From Ensifer adhaerens (GTDB taxonomy: Bacteria > Pseudomonadota > Alphaproteobacteria > Rhizobiales > Rhizobiaceae): 64,000 nucleotides of DNA. The stretch covers positions 575,323 to 639,322 of the forward strand of contig NZ_JABEKT010000003.1 of assembly GCF_013283195.1 (NCBI RefSeq). Direction: 5' to 3'. The notes beneath the pieces were generated by a model. It ran no database searches. It was not told the origin of the DNA and saw only the letters and a list, made by a program, of their open reading frames with translations. This document shows, piece after piece, positions 30,388 to 38,893 of this stretch. Both the position numbers and the translations under genes were made by a program. The number at the start of each line of letters is the position of its first letter. Positions within the stretch are counted from its first letter, which is position 1.

Positions 30388-30401
30388 AAGCCTATAGGCT
30401 T
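30388..30401. repeat. 14-base perfect palindrome between lysR and the decarboxylase-like gene
   Basis: AAGCCTATAGGCTT is self-complementary and sits between the LysR stop (30404) and the decarboxylase-like ORF. It may be a regulator site for that gene, which would then have its own promoter, or a weak end-of-transcript hairpin. Confidence 0.45.
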
Positions 30402-30403
30402 GC

Positions 30404-31369
30404 TCAAACTAAATCAGCTTGCTCGGTCGGAAGCAGGCGGTCGATCGTGTGCGCATAAGGGCCAACTTCCGTGGTCAACCGATCGACCATTCGGTCGATA
30501 AAGCGGAGAAACGGCTTCTCATCGGCAAACCCTCGATGGCTCGGATGGGCGAGGAAAAGCGTTCTTTTGACCGCAGGCCGTGCGATGCGCCGGGCCACGA
30601 GCTTGCCCTTCTTCACCTCCTCCGCGACGATGCCGTAGGGCATGATGCTCTGGGCAACACCATGCAGTACAAGCGCCTTTATCGCCTCGTTGGACTGCAC
30701 CTGGTAGGTGATCTTGACGTCAACGGAAAGCCGCGACGCCGTCTCCTGGACACGTTTCCAGATGATGTCGCGATTGGAGACGAGCGCAAGGTCTCCGACT
30801 ACCGCCTGGCGGAAGGAAATATCCCCCTCCTGCTGGCTGCCGTTCGGTGCGGAGACGTGCAGAAGATCCTCCTCAAGCAACGCAATGCGGCGGATGCCAG
30901 GATTGTCCTCGATGTCGTAGGCAAGCACATAATCGAGTTCGCCCCGCTCGAGCGCATCTGTCAGCACGAAGCTCAGCTCCTCGACCACTTCCAATGCGAT
31001 ATTTGGCAACTGGGCATTCGCCGCCACGAGCAATTCGGTCCCGATCAGCTTCAAAATGCTCGGCGTCGCGCCGAAGCGGATGCGAACCTTCTCGCCGCCG
31101 AGCGTGATGAGATCGCGGCGTGTCTCCTCTATGCGCTGCAGGATCTCGATCGCCCGCTCGTAGAGCAGCATGCCAGCCGGTGTCGCGCTGACCCCCCGTG
31201 AATGGCGGTCGAGAAGCGGGATCTGCAGGCTGTCCTCGAGATTGCGGATCTGGATGCCGAGCGCCGTCTGGGCCAGGTTGAGCTGTTCGGCCGCTCGAGT
31301 GATGTTGCCGACTTCAACGACTTTGACGAAATAGGCGAGCTGCCGCAGCTTCATGGCATGTCCCAGCAT
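30404..31369 (-). CDS. LysR-family regulator, NAC/CynR-like
   Basis: 321 residues from ATG 31369, which has GAGGA upstream. The HTH is MKLRQLAYFVKVVEVGNITRAAEQLNLAQTALGIQIR in shortened form RAAEQLNLAQTALG, close to nitrogen-assimilation-control-type LysR proteins. Effector domain about 95-300. It begins seven bases after the reductase stop, so it is co-transcribed with oxygenase components and may sense a pathway intermediate. Confidence 0.84.
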   Translation of the reverse strand: MLGHAMKLRQLAYFVKVVEVGNITRAAEQLNLAQTALGIQIRNLEDSLQIPLLDRHSRGVSATPAGMLLYERAIEILQRIEETRRDLITLGGEKVRIRFGATPSILKLIGTELLVAANAQLPNIALEVVEELSFVLTDALERGELDYVLAYDIEDNPGIRRIALLEEDLLHVSAPNGSQQEGDISFRQAVVGDLALVSNRDIIWKRVQETASRLSVDVKITYQVQSNEAIKALVLHGVAQSIMPYGIVAEEVKKGKLVARRIARPAVKRTLFLAHPSHRGFADEKPFLRFIDRMVDRLTTEVGPYAHTIDRLLPTEQADLV

Positions 31370-31376
31370 GTGGTCC

Positions 31377-32375
31377 TCAGTAGAACTGATCGAAATGAAC
31401 CTGGGCCGATGGTACGCCAAGGTCAACCAGCATCTTCTGGATGGCCTGCCCCATCAGCGGCGGGCCCGCAAAGTAGATTTCGCAATCGCGCAACCGTTCG
31501 GAAAACAGGCGCTCGGCCACCTCGTGCACGAAGCCGCGGTGCCCGGCCCAGCCGTCGTCGCCGCCGGCCGATATCGCCGGGTGGTAGCGTATATGGGTGC
31601 CAAATCGCGGCAGTTCGGCGAGCATATCTTCGCCGCAGATATCCTGGGCCGAGCGCCCGCCATAAACGAAATCGACAGTGCGCCCGGCAAAAAGCGGCGA
31701 GGCTGCAGCAGCCCGCGTGACCGAGATCATCGGCGAGAGACCCGAACCACCGGCAAGACAGATGATATCGCGCTCCGCATCCTCGCGGAAATAAGCCATC
31801 CCGTATGGCCCGTCGATCTTGATCCGGTCGCCGACCGAAAGCGCGCCAAACAACTTGCCCGTCGCGGCACCGTTCGGTACGCGCCGGATCTGGAAATGCC
31901 ATTCGTCGGCATCGGTGTTTGCCATCGAATAGGCGCGGCTGCCCTCAACGCGCGGCAGATCGAGAAGCGCGTACTGGCCGGCAAGGAATGGTTGGGGACG
32001 ATCGAGCCTGAAGCGGAATTCGCGAATGTCGTGGGTGATGTCGCGCACCGCGACAAGAACGCCCGACTGGCGAACCGGCGACACATGGCTCTCATATTGC
32101 GGCATGAACCGGAGCTTGACCGTGCAGTCTGCAAGCGGCCGGGCCTGACAGCCGAGACGGCGTCCCCTCTCCCGATCACGATCGCTCAAACCCGGCGCAT
32201 TGGCGCGCAATTCCTCGATTTCGCCTTCCAGAAGATCGAAGCGGCAATTGCCGCACGAGCCGACGTTGCATTCATAGGGAAAACCCAGTCCGGCCCTAAG
32301 CGCTGATCGCATGATCGTATCGTCATCTGCGCATTGCCACCGGATGTCGCTTCCCTTGACTGCAATCGTCGGCAT
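31377..32375 (-). CDS. [2Fe-2S]/FAD/NAD(P)H oxygenase reductase
   Basis: 332 residues. An N-terminal plant-type ferredoxin domain has Cys36, Cys41, Cys44 and Cys76 (YECNVGSCGNC...LGC). It is followed by a ferredoxin-reductase-type FAD domain (GSRAYSMAN) and an NAD-binding domain (AGGSGLSPMISVTRA, FAGPPLM). This order is that of class IB/III oxygenase reductases and monooxygenase reductases. It should pass electrons from NAD(P)H to the Rieske ferredoxin at 35376 or directly to the oxygenase. The start lies two bases after the IclR stop. Confidence 0.88.
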   Translation of the reverse strand: MPTIAVKGSDIRWQCADDDTIMRSALRAGLGFPYECNVGSCGNCRFDLLEGEIEELRANAPGLSDRDRERGRRLGCQARPLADCTVKLRFMPQYESHVSPVRQSGVLVAVRDITHDIREFRFRLDRPQPFLAGQYALLDLPRVEGSRAYSMANTDADEWHFQIRRVPNGAATGKLFGALSVGDRIKIDGPYGMAYFREDAERDIICLAGGSGLSPMISVTRAAAASPLFAGRTVDFVYGGRSAQDICGEDMLAELPRFGTHIRYHPAISAGGDDGWAGHRGFVHEVAERLFSERLRDCEIYFAGPPLMGQAIQKMLVDLGVPSAQVHFDQFY

Positions 32376-32377
32376 CT

Positions 32378-33226
32378 TCAGCTCCCTAGGTCATGATGGT
32401 AGGCCGCCGTGTATCCAAGGCGGGATGATATGGTTGCAACGGCCGCCAGCAGCGGCTGCGAAAAGCTCTCAAGCGTCTCCATCGTCAGCCTCTGGAGTGG
32501 CCCCGCGATACCGACCGCGCCGATCACGGCTCCGGTGGAGTCGCGCACCGGCGCGGCAATGCCGCGAATGCCGGGTTCATTCTCCTCGTCCTCAAAGGCA
32601 AAACCGCGCTCGCGCACCTCGGCAAAGATCGCTCTCAGCCGCTCGGGGTCGGTGACCGATTTTGGCGTGCGCCGCTTCAGTGGCCCCGAAAGGATGTCGT
32701 CCACCACCGACGGTGGCGCGAAAGCAAAAATCGCTCGGCCTACCGCGCTGCAATAGGCCGGCTTGCGTGCACCGAGCTCCGATTTCATCGCCAAGGCCTG
32801 CGGACTTTCGAGATCGTAGATGTGCATGACCTCGCCGTCCGAGGGGATGCCGAGGATGATCGTCTCGCCCGTAAGCTTGCGCAGATCGAACAGATGCGGT
32901 CGCGCCTCGTTCGGCAGATCCATGCGCCGGCGAACCAGCGTACCCAGCGCAAAAAGGCCGACGCCGAGGCGGTAGCGCTCCGTCTGGGGGTTCTGCTCCA
33001 GCAGTCCTTCCGCCACCAGCGTTTGGGCGAGCCGGTGCACCGTGCTCTTTGCCACCTTGAGCCTCTTTGCCAGCGCGCTGACGCCGATCTCCACTTCGCT
33101 CTCGGTAAAGGCCTTGAGGAGATGAATGGCGGTCGCCACGGACGAGAGGCGGTTGCGCGTTGCGCGGTCTTTTTCCTGCTGCTTGTTCGGTGCGTTCATG
33201 ATCGGGTCATCCGTTAGTAGGCTCAT
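32378..33226 (-). CDS. IclR-family regulator, copy 1
   Basis: 282 residues. Winged HTH at about 28-85 (AIHLLKAFTESEVEIGVSALAKRL, KSTVHRLAQTLVAEGLLEQ shortened to KSTVHRLAQTL) and C-terminal effector domain with GRAIFAFAPP and GIRGIAAPVRDSTGAVIGAV. IclR proteins commonly control aromatic acid pathways and bind dyads of the GGAAC...GTTCC kind. It lies inside the operon that starts with the oxygenase behind operator B, so it is the best candidate to bind operators A and B and regulate itself. ATG 33226 has AAGGACG upstream. Confidence 0.87.
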   Translation of the reverse strand: MSLLTDDPIMNAPNKQQEKDRATRNRLSSVATAIHLLKAFTESEVEIGVSALAKRLKVAKSTVHRLAQTLVAEGLLEQNPQTERYRLGVGLFALGTLVRRRMDLPNEARPHLFDLRKLTGETIILGIPSDGEVMHIYDLESPQALAMKSELGARKPAYCSAVGRAIFAFAPPSVVDDILSGPLKRRTPKSVTDPERLRAIFAEVRERGFAFEDEENEPGIRGIAAPVRDSTGAVIGAVGIAGPLQRLTMETLESFSQPLLAAVATISSRLGYTAAYHHDLGS

Positions 33227-33277
33227 GGCTCGTCCTTAACATAGTTGCGCCAGTTTCCCACAACGCCCCGATCGACC

Positions 33278-33799
33278 TCAGACCCTCAGCGCACTCAGCA
33301 TTTCGCTGACATATTCGACACCATTCGAGATCACGAGCATGGCCGCAAAGGGCCGCATGTTGATCAGCGTGCGCGAGAGCATCTCGTAGGAAACTTCCGG
33401 CGCGCTGAGCACCAGCCCGGTCGGCAGCTTGTTGCGCACGAAACAGGCATTGCCGATAACTTCAGCCACCTCGGCCGTTGCACCCGCGGTCGCCACCATA
33501 ACGATCACATCAGCATCTGCGACTTCGTCCGCGAGATTGACATGGCTGCCATCCAGGCCCTTAAGAACGGCATCGACCGGCAACATATGCAGCGTCTCGC
33601 TCGCAGGTTTGGTTTCAACAAATCCAAGGAAATGCGCGTCGCTCCATTCGCGGCCGGCCAACTCGACCAACACCTCGAAGCTTGCAGCATCGAGCGCGAT
33701 GATCCGCGATTTACGTGGGCGCGAATTGGGGTAGCCGACGCGGAAGCGAGCTTCCTCCGCGGAACTGAAACGGGCGCTTTCACTCATTCCAAGCTGCAT
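33278..33799 (-). CDS. Protein of unknown function in the oxygenase operon
   Basis: 173 residues, start ATG 33799 with GGAGGAG eight bases upstream. No family recognised. Visible features are an alternating beta/alpha pattern with ALDAASFEVLVELAG, LADEVADADVIVMVATAGAT and ACFVRNKLPTGLVLSA, which resembles a Rossmann-like nucleotide-binding domain but without a GxGxxG. No signal peptide or membrane span. Placed 81 bases after the oxygenase gene and 51 before iclR, so it probably has a role in the pathway or in the maturation of its enzymes. Confidence 0.68.
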   Translation of the reverse strand: MQLGMSESARFSSAEEARFRVGYPNSRPRKSRIIALDAASFEVLVELAGREWSDAHFLGFVETKPASETLHMLPVDAVLKGLDGSHVNLADEVADADVIVMVATAGATAEVAEVIGNACFVRNKLPTGLVLSAPEVSYEMLSRTLINMRPFAAMLVISNGVEYVSEMLSALRV

Positions 33800-33880
33800 G
33801 GGATGATCTCCTCCGATCAAAGCGATTGTCTTTCGCCGCAGCGGCCGGCCCTTTGGAAGGAGGGCCGGCATCGCTTTTCG

Positions 33881-35167
33881 TCAGACGCTCGTCGGCGCCT
33901 TGCCTTCAATAACGACCAGCGCCTCTTCGGCGACATCGACATAGGACTTGTCGACTGGCAGCACGATCGCAGCCGAGCGGACGCGGTGATGGGCCGGGTC
34001 GACCCCGGGAGGCATGGTGCCCTTGTCGCGCAGCGCACGTGCCGCCTTCATCAGCCGATGCCGGGCCATGATGATGCCGTTGTCGGTCGAGACGAGGTTT
34101 TCCTTGGAGCGATCGACGATCGGTCCCATGCTTTCCTGCAGCGAAGCGTCCTGCATGGCTATGCCCTCGACGCCGGAGTAAGTCGTCCCCTTGCGTTGGG
34201 CCTCTCGGTCCATCAGGTAATCGTTGTCCTTGTTGGCAAGCGGCCGGTAGGTACCGGGCACATAGGCGACGTGGATGCCCTTACCATCAATCATCGCCTG
34301 ACGCTCTTCCTTCGTGAGCGCTCGTTCCGGACGATAATCGAAGCTCCACGCCCAGCAGTTCTCGTCATCGATCGGGATCCAGAAGTGGCCATGGACCGGA
34401 TGGTTGCCGCGGGGCGGAACCATGGTGAAGGAGGGCATGACCCAGGGAGTGACGCGCCAGTAGTAGTGGCCTTCCTCGGCATTGCGGCGCGCGCCGATGT
34501 AAAGGCCGCCCTCGCTGTCGGTCACTTCAAAGAACGGACGGGCATCGGACATATTGTACTTGTTGCCACGCGCACCTTTGAAGAGCGGGTCGCTGTTCAG
34601 GCTGCCGCTGTGCAGCCAGGAAACGTGGCTGGAATCGATGCCGCCCTCCATGGCCTGCAGCCAGTTGCACTCCTGCCAACGCTTGGACGTGAAGGTCTGC
34701 TCGGAAGGCACCAGCGAAAATTCCCATTCCGGGTGCGGTGGCTCCTTCTCCGCAGGCCCCATGTAGGTCCAGAGGATGTCGCCGATCTTGATCAGCGGAT
34801 AGGACTTCAGCTTGATCTTGCCGCAATAGCCGCTTTCTTTCGGCTCGGACGGAACTTCGACGCATTGACCCGTCCGGTCGTATTTCCAGCCGTGATAGGG
34901 GCAGCGCAAACCGCCCTGCTCATTGCGGCCGAACCAAAGCGAAACGCCGCGATGGGCGCAAAACTCATCGATCAGACCATAGCGCCCTTCGCTATCACGG
35001 AAGGCGAGCAAGCGCTCTCCGAGCAACTTGACGCGCACCGGGGCACAGTCGTTGTCCGGCAGCTCCTCCGCCAGCAGCGCCGGGATCCAGTAACAGCGAA
35101 ACATCTCGCCCATCGGCGTGCCGGGGCCTGTCTGCGTCAATAGATCGTTCTGGTCCTTCCTCAGCAT
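33881..35167 (-). CDS. Rieske non-heme iron aromatic-ring oxygenase, phthalate 4,5-dioxygenase type
   Basis: 428 residues. Rieske [2Fe-2S] ligands Cys70-x-His72 (FCAHRG) and Cys89-x2-His92 (RCPYHGW); mononuclear iron site in GGIDSSHVSWLHSG (Asp178, His181, His186). The N-terminus MLRKDQNDLLTQTGPGTPMG with EMFRCYWIPALL is that of phthalate 4,5-dioxygenase and 3-phenoxybenzoate dioxygenase type oxygenases, which are alpha-only and take electrons from a reductase. Start ATG 35167 follows GGAGGAAAG. Likely substrate: an aromatic carboxylate such as a phthalate isomer. It is first in the operon behind operator B. Confidence 0.9.
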   Translation of the reverse strand: MLRKDQNDLLTQTGPGTPMGEMFRCYWIPALLAEELPDNDCAPVRVKLLGERLLAFRDSEGRYGLIDEFCAHRGVSLWFGRNEQGGLRCPYHGWKYDRTGQCVEVPSEPKESGYCGKIKLKSYPLIKIGDILWTYMGPAEKEPPHPEWEFSLVPSEQTFTSKRWQECNWLQAMEGGIDSSHVSWLHSGSLNSDPLFKGARGNKYNMSDARPFFEVTDSEGGLYIGARRNAEEGHYYWRVTPWVMPSFTMVPPRGNHPVHGHFWIPIDDENCWAWSFDYRPERALTKEERQAMIDGKGIHVAYVPGTYRPLANKDNDYLMDREAQRKGTTYSGVEGIAMQDASLQESMGPIVDRSKENLVSTDNGIIMARHRLMKAARALRDKGTMPPGVDPAHHRVRSAAIVLPVDKSYVDVAEEALVVIEGKAPTSV

Positions 35168-35276
35168 TCTCTTTCCTCCAGATCGGGGCTGCCTGCGCAG
35201 CATTCCCGTTTGCCTTGCCGTCTCTGCTGCCGCGATGGGCAGGGGTTGACGTTCTCGAATGATCGGGTATTCTCTT

Positions 35277-35316
35277 GTTGTTCCTTTATACGGAACATCG
35301 TTTCTTCTTAAGGAAC
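35277..35316 (-). promoter_or_regulatory. Operator B, shared with the ligJ operon
   Basis: GTTGTTCCTTTATACGGAAC at 35277-35296 is identical to the complement of 21831-21850; the next 20 bases are a close match as well. It contains GTTCC-N7-GGAAC and ends in a third arm AAGGAAC. Relative to the oxygenase promoter on the minus strand it lies just after the -10 position, as at operator A, which suggests repression by the same regulator. Confidence 0.72.
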
Positions 35317-35342
35317 GTACTCGCTGAAGGAGGCGCCGTCAA
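35317..35342 (-). promoter_or_regulatory. Candidate promoter of the Rieske oxygenase operon
   Basis: On the minus strand TTGACG (35342-35337) is followed by a 16-base spacer and a weak -10 GTACGT, then CTTAAG of operator B. The -10 is poor, but the register matches the stronger TTGACC-16-TATGAT promoter before operator A. Confidence 0.5.
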
Positions 35343-35375
35343 GCGCCGCATCAATCTCGAAGGAGGAACCGGGAA

Positions 35376-35693
35376 ATGGCTGAGGCAATGACCAGGATCA
35401 GGCTGTGTTCGACTGACGACGTGGATTGGGACAGTGCGATCCGCATTGAGGAGGGCGACCTCATCCTCGCCGTGTTCAACGTCAACGGCGCGTTCTACGT
35501 GACCGATGACCTGTGCACGCACGGGCCCGGCTCGCTCTCGGAAGGTTATCTCGACGGCCACACGATCGAATGCGACTTCCACAACGGCGCGTTTGACGTG
35601 CGCACCGGTGAAGTCGTTACCCCACCCTGCATGCTCCCCGTGAAGACCTACAGGGTTGTCCTCGAAAACAATGACGTGCTGATCGAGGTCTAG
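35376..35693 (+). CDS. Rieske-type ferredoxin
   Basis: 105 residues, a biphenyl/naphthalene-dioxygenase-type Rieske ferredoxin: Cys47-x-His49 (LCTHGPG) and Cys66-x2-His69 (CDFHNGAFD). It is divergent from the oxygenase gene and shares its control region. AAGGAGGAACC precedes the ATG. Together with the reductase at 31377 it could form a three-component chain, or it may serve another oxygenase. Confidence 0.88.
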   Translation: MAEAMTRIRLCSTDDVDWDSAIRIEEGDLILAVFNVNGAFYVTDDLCTHGPGSLSEGYLDGHTIECDFHNGAFDVRTGEVVTPPCMLPVKTYRVVLENNDVLIEV

Positions 35694-35768
35694 TCCCGCC
35701 AAGAGGCGATCCGCTTGCTACTCTTAACAATTCGTATAATGTGGGATTTATTCAAAGTGGAGGATGGA

Positions 35769-36530
35769 ATGGCACTGCATAGACACGCGGATCATCAAGC
35801 GGAAGCAATCCCTTCTGAAGAAGCGCTAAGGCTCGACGTATCCATGAGCACACGGCTGCTCAACAGTATGAAAATCCTGGAGTATAGCGGCCATGTCTCG
35901 GCCCGTCTGTCGGGAGGGAATACGTTCCTGGTCCAGCCCCAGAACAAAAGTCGCGCCGAAGTCAGCCCCGAAGACCTGCTGGTTTGCGACCTCGACGGCA
36001 CGGTGGTAGCGGGCACGCCCGGCGTGAAGCCACCGTCTGAAATATTCCTCCATTGTGAGATTTATCGCGCCCGCACGGACATCCATTCGATCGCACATTT
36101 CCATCACGACGTGACGAATGTCTTTACCCTCGTCGAGGGCGTGCCGCTGCTCCCGTTCAAGAACCATGCCATCCGCTGGAAAAGCGGCATTCCGGTGCAT
36201 CCCGATCCGGCCCACGTCGACGACGCCGAACGCGGCCGGGCGATCGTAAGCACGCTCGGACCGCATCATGCGATGCAGATCCGCGCCCATGGCCAGATCG
36301 TTACGGCCGAGACGGTAAGGGGCGTGTTCATCGATTCTGTCCATCTCGTCGAGAATGCGGAAGCTGCCTATCGTGCCTGCGCGCTTGGAATGGCCAAGCC
36401 GCTGACCGCGGACGAGATCGAATCCTTCTCACACAGCTTCCGCCGTGGTCATCATATCCGCAAGCTCTGGAGCTACTACACGCTCGGTGCGATCCGCGAA
36501 GGCGTCTTCCCCGAGGCCTGGGCTGCCTGA
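35769..36530 (+). CDS. Class II aldolase/adducin-family protein, copy 1
   Basis: 253 residues. The zinc-binding His set is seen in SIAHFHHDVTNVF and QIRAHGQIV, with Glu in PSEIFLHCEIY. The family includes fuculose aldolases and also 3,4-dihydroxyphthalate 2-decarboxylase (PhtC) of phthalate pathways. In this aromatic context decarboxylation is the more attractive reading. Start ATG 35769 follows GGAGGATGG; an in-frame upstream start lacks a site. A TATAAT element at about 35736 may be its promoter. It follows the ferredoxin gene by 75 bases. Confidence 0.8.
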   Translation: MALHRHADHQAEAIPSEEALRLDVSMSTRLLNSMKILEYSGHVSARLSGGNTFLVQPQNKSRAEVSPEDLLVCDLDGTVVAGTPGVKPPSEIFLHCEIYRARTDIHSIAHFHHDVTNVFTLVEGVPLLPFKNHAIRWKSGIPVHPDPAHVDDAERGRAIVSTLGPHHAMQIRAHGQIVTAETVRGVFIDSVHLVENAEAAYRACALGMAKPLTADEIESFSHSFRRGHHIRKLWSYYTLGAIREGVFPEAWAA

Positions 36531-36537
36531 GACTGCG

Positions 36538-36567
36538 CGGCCATCATTCAAAACCGCTTGATGGCCG
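36538..36567 (+). terminator. Stem-loop terminator after the class II aldolase gene
   Basis: A 9-bp stem (CGGCCATCA / TGATGGCCG) with a 12-base loop starts eight bases after the stop codon. No strong T-run follows. It separates the oxygenase block from the iclR gene at 36738. Confidence 0.55.
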
Positions 36568-36737
36568 TGCGTTGCTGACACACAATGGCCGCTGCTTTCG
36601 CCCCCGATGGCTGAAGCAGCGGCGGTTCTCGCCGCTTGCAGATCCGAGCCGAGACATATGTTGCCGCAAGACTATTCCCTTTCTGGTTCCACCGAGACCT
36701 TTCACACAACATCCTCCGCCTTCAGGAGGCATGCCGC

Positions 36738-37487
36738 TTGAACAGCCATGAAAAAATGCTCGGCCTTCTCGACCTGTTCGACGGCGAGGAGAATGCGGTC
36801 GCCGTCACCATCGACGAGATGCACGAACGGCTGGGTTATACCCGTTCGACCCTCTATCGATACCTGAAGACGCTGACCGATGCGGGCCTGCTCACCTCGC
36901 TTCCATCGGTCGGCTATATGTTGGGCCCCCGTATCGTCGAACTCGATTACAAGATCCGCACCGGTGATGTGCTGATCCGCGCCGCTCGCCCGGTCATGGA
37001 AGAGCTGGCCGCACAGTTTCGCGGCATTACGCTTCTTTGCCGCCGCTATCGCTTCGAGGTGCTCTGCGTCCATCAGGAAAGCGGTACGGATGCGATCCGT
37101 TCCGGCTATGAGCGCGGCCGTCGCCGTTCGCTACTGCACGGAGCTGCTTCGCTTTCGATCCTTGCCTACCTGCCCGATCACCAGCTTCGCAAATTCCACG
37201 GCGAAGCTGCGGCCCAGTTTGCCGCGGCCGGTTTCGGTGAGACCTTGAAGGATGCCAAGGCGATCCTTCGCGAGCAACGCCAGCGTGGCTGGGTCAGCAC
37301 CGCAGGCGACGTCACCCCCGGCGTGACCGGCATTGCCGCCCCCGTCCTGGATGGGCGCTCGGAAATCCTTGGCAGCCTCAGCCTGACCATACCCGACGGG
37401 CAACTGCAGGCGAAATCGCTGGAGGATATCGCCGAACGTGTCGCGTTTTGCGCCGGGGTGATCTCGAAAACCATCGCGCTCAGCTGA
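36738..37487 (+). CDS. IclR-family regulator, copy 2
   Basis: 249 residues from TTG 36738, chosen because AGGAGG lies nine bases upstream and the length then fits the family; an ATG at 36756 is possible. HTH region about 5-70 (YTRSTLYRYLKTLTDAGLL), effector domain with GAASLSILAYL and GVTGIAAPVLDGRSEILGSL. It lies 164 bases upstream of the bicupin/EutA-like operon in the same direction and probably regulates it. Confidence 0.84.
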   Translation: MNSHEKMLGLLDLFDGEENAVAVTIDEMHERLGYTRSTLYRYLKTLTDAGLLTSLPSVGYMLGPRIVELDYKIRTGDVLIRAARPVMEELAAQFRGITLLCRRYRFEVLCVHQESGTDAIRSGYERGRRRSLLHGAASLSILAYLPDHQLRKFHGEAAAQFAAAGFGETLKDAKAILREQRQRGWVSTAGDVTPGVTGIAAPVLDGRSEILGSLSLTIPDGQLQAKSLEDIAERVAFCAGVISKTIALS

Positions 37488-37651
37488 CGCGTTCTGGTCG
37501 CGTCCGGTCAGAAACAAGCCCTTTCCGAAATCGCACTACCGCCGCTTTGGGCATCTGTTAGCGTCTTTTCCAACAGGGAGAGAGGGTGCGCGGCCGTGCC
37601 GGCAGCGTCGAATGCACTCCCGCACAGGATGGATTTGAGAGGAGACGAGCG

Positions 37652-38890
37652 ATGCACCAGGACCCACTCGGCGGCGGCACCGGCACGCACTGGCATGAGC
37701 CAGCCGGCAACAAGAAGGCTGGTTTGGGGGAGTTCAAGAAGCAACCCACCCCCTATGACCAGTTCATGGTCGACGAGGGCATTCCGATCTTCCGGGACCT
37801 CGGAATTCCGAACGTCCGCGACATACCGCTCGCCCCCTGGAAACGCACCGGCGGCCGTGGCTCCTACATCCAGCTTTACGGCACCGAGACCAAGTGGGGT
37901 CACCATGTCGTGGAGGTGCCCGCTGGTGGCGCACTCAATCCTGAAAAGCATATGTATGAGGAAATCTACATCGTGGTCGAAGGCCGCGGCTCGACCGAAG
38001 TGTGGCTGGAAGGCGAAGGCAAGAAGCATGTCTTCGAATGGCAACAGGGCTCGATGTTCTCGATCCCGATGAACGCCATGCACCGTATCGTCAACGCCAC
38101 GAACAAGCCTGCCCTTTTGATGGGCGGCAACACCGCGCCGAACGTGCTGAACCAGATCAACAATGTCGAGGCGGTGTTCAACAACCCCTTCATCTTCCGC
38201 GACCGCTTCTCCGGCGCCGACGACTTCTACAAATACCGCGAAGAGATCGAGCCCGATCCGGTGCGCGGCCTTGCCATGCGCCGCACCAACTTTCTGCCGG
38301 ATGCAGTCAATTGCGACCTGCCACTCGACAACCGCCGTTCGCCCGGTTACCGCCGCGTCGAACCGTTCATGACCAACAACCAGTTCTATTTCTGGATCGG
38401 CCAGCACGAGAACGGTCGCTATTCCAAGGCGCATGCCCATACATCGGCCGCGATCCTGATCTGCCTGAGCGGTTCGGGCTACACTTACACCTGGCCGGAA
38501 GAGTGCGGCGTCAACCCTTGGCGGGACGGCCATGCGCACCGCGTGCGCCGGCTCGATTACGGCCAGTTCGGCATGGTGACGGCCGCTCCTGGCGGCGCGC
38601 GCTGGTACCACCAGCATTTCAGCGTCTCGAAGGAACCCTTCAGGCTCCTCGCCTGGTTCGGGCCCCACAATCCGGGCCGCGATCCGGGCGCGCCGGGCGA
38701 AAAGCACACGGACTACACCGCCATCAATGTGAACGAGGGCGGCACCGCCATTCCTTACTGGATGGAAGACCCCCATATCCGGCAGGAATACGAGGCGCTG
38801 TTGAAGAAAAATGGCGTGGAAGTGCGCATGAAGCCGGAATGGTATGAAAAGCCGGCCGACACCTCCACCAAGATGTCCGACGTCGTCTGA
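37652..38890 (+). CDS. Bicupin protein paired with a EutA-like ATPase, copy 2
   Basis: 412 residues, two cupin barrels. N-terminal barrel: His100, Glu103/104 and His144 (EKHMYEEIYIVVEGRGSTEV; NAMHRIVNAT). C-terminal barrel: HAH at 261-263 and YHQH at 319-322, giving a 3-His site like gentisate dioxygenase. The pattern DEGIPIFRDLG, GSTEVW, FEW and YHQHF is shared with the copy at 13453, but overall identity is low, so the two are old paralogues. Start ATG 37652 follows GAGAGGAGA. The EutA-like gene begins three bases after its stop. Substrate unknown; an Fe(II) ring-cleaving oxygenase is a working idea. Confidence 0.74.
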   Translation: MHQDPLGGGTGTHWHEPAGNKKAGLGEFKKQPTPYDQFMVDEGIPIFRDLGIPNVRDIPLAPWKRTGGRGSYIQLYGTETKWGHHVVEVPAGGALNPEKHMYEEIYIVVEGRGSTEVWLEGEGKKHVFEWQQGSMFSIPMNAMHRIVNATNKPALLMGGNTAPNVLNQINNVEAVFNNPFIFRDRFSGADDFYKYREEIEPDPVRGLAMRRTNFLPDAVNCDLPLDNRRSPGYRRVEPFMTNNQFYFWIGQHENGRYSKAHAHTSAAILICLSGSGYTYTWPEECGVNPWRDGHAHRVRRLDYGQFGMVTAAPGGARWYHQHFSVSKEPFRLLAWFGPHNPGRDPGAPGEKHTDYTAINVNEGGTAIPYWMEDPHIRQEYEALLKKNGVEVRMKPEWYEKPADTSTKMSDVV

Positions 38891-38893
38891 TCC

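Noticed and set aside
33245-35143. 632-codon plus-strand open frame opposite the Rieske oxygenase and its neighbour
   Set aside because: Antisense shadow of high-GC coding DNA; the minus strand carries complete Rieske and iron motifs, and the plus frame has no domain and no ribosome-binding site.
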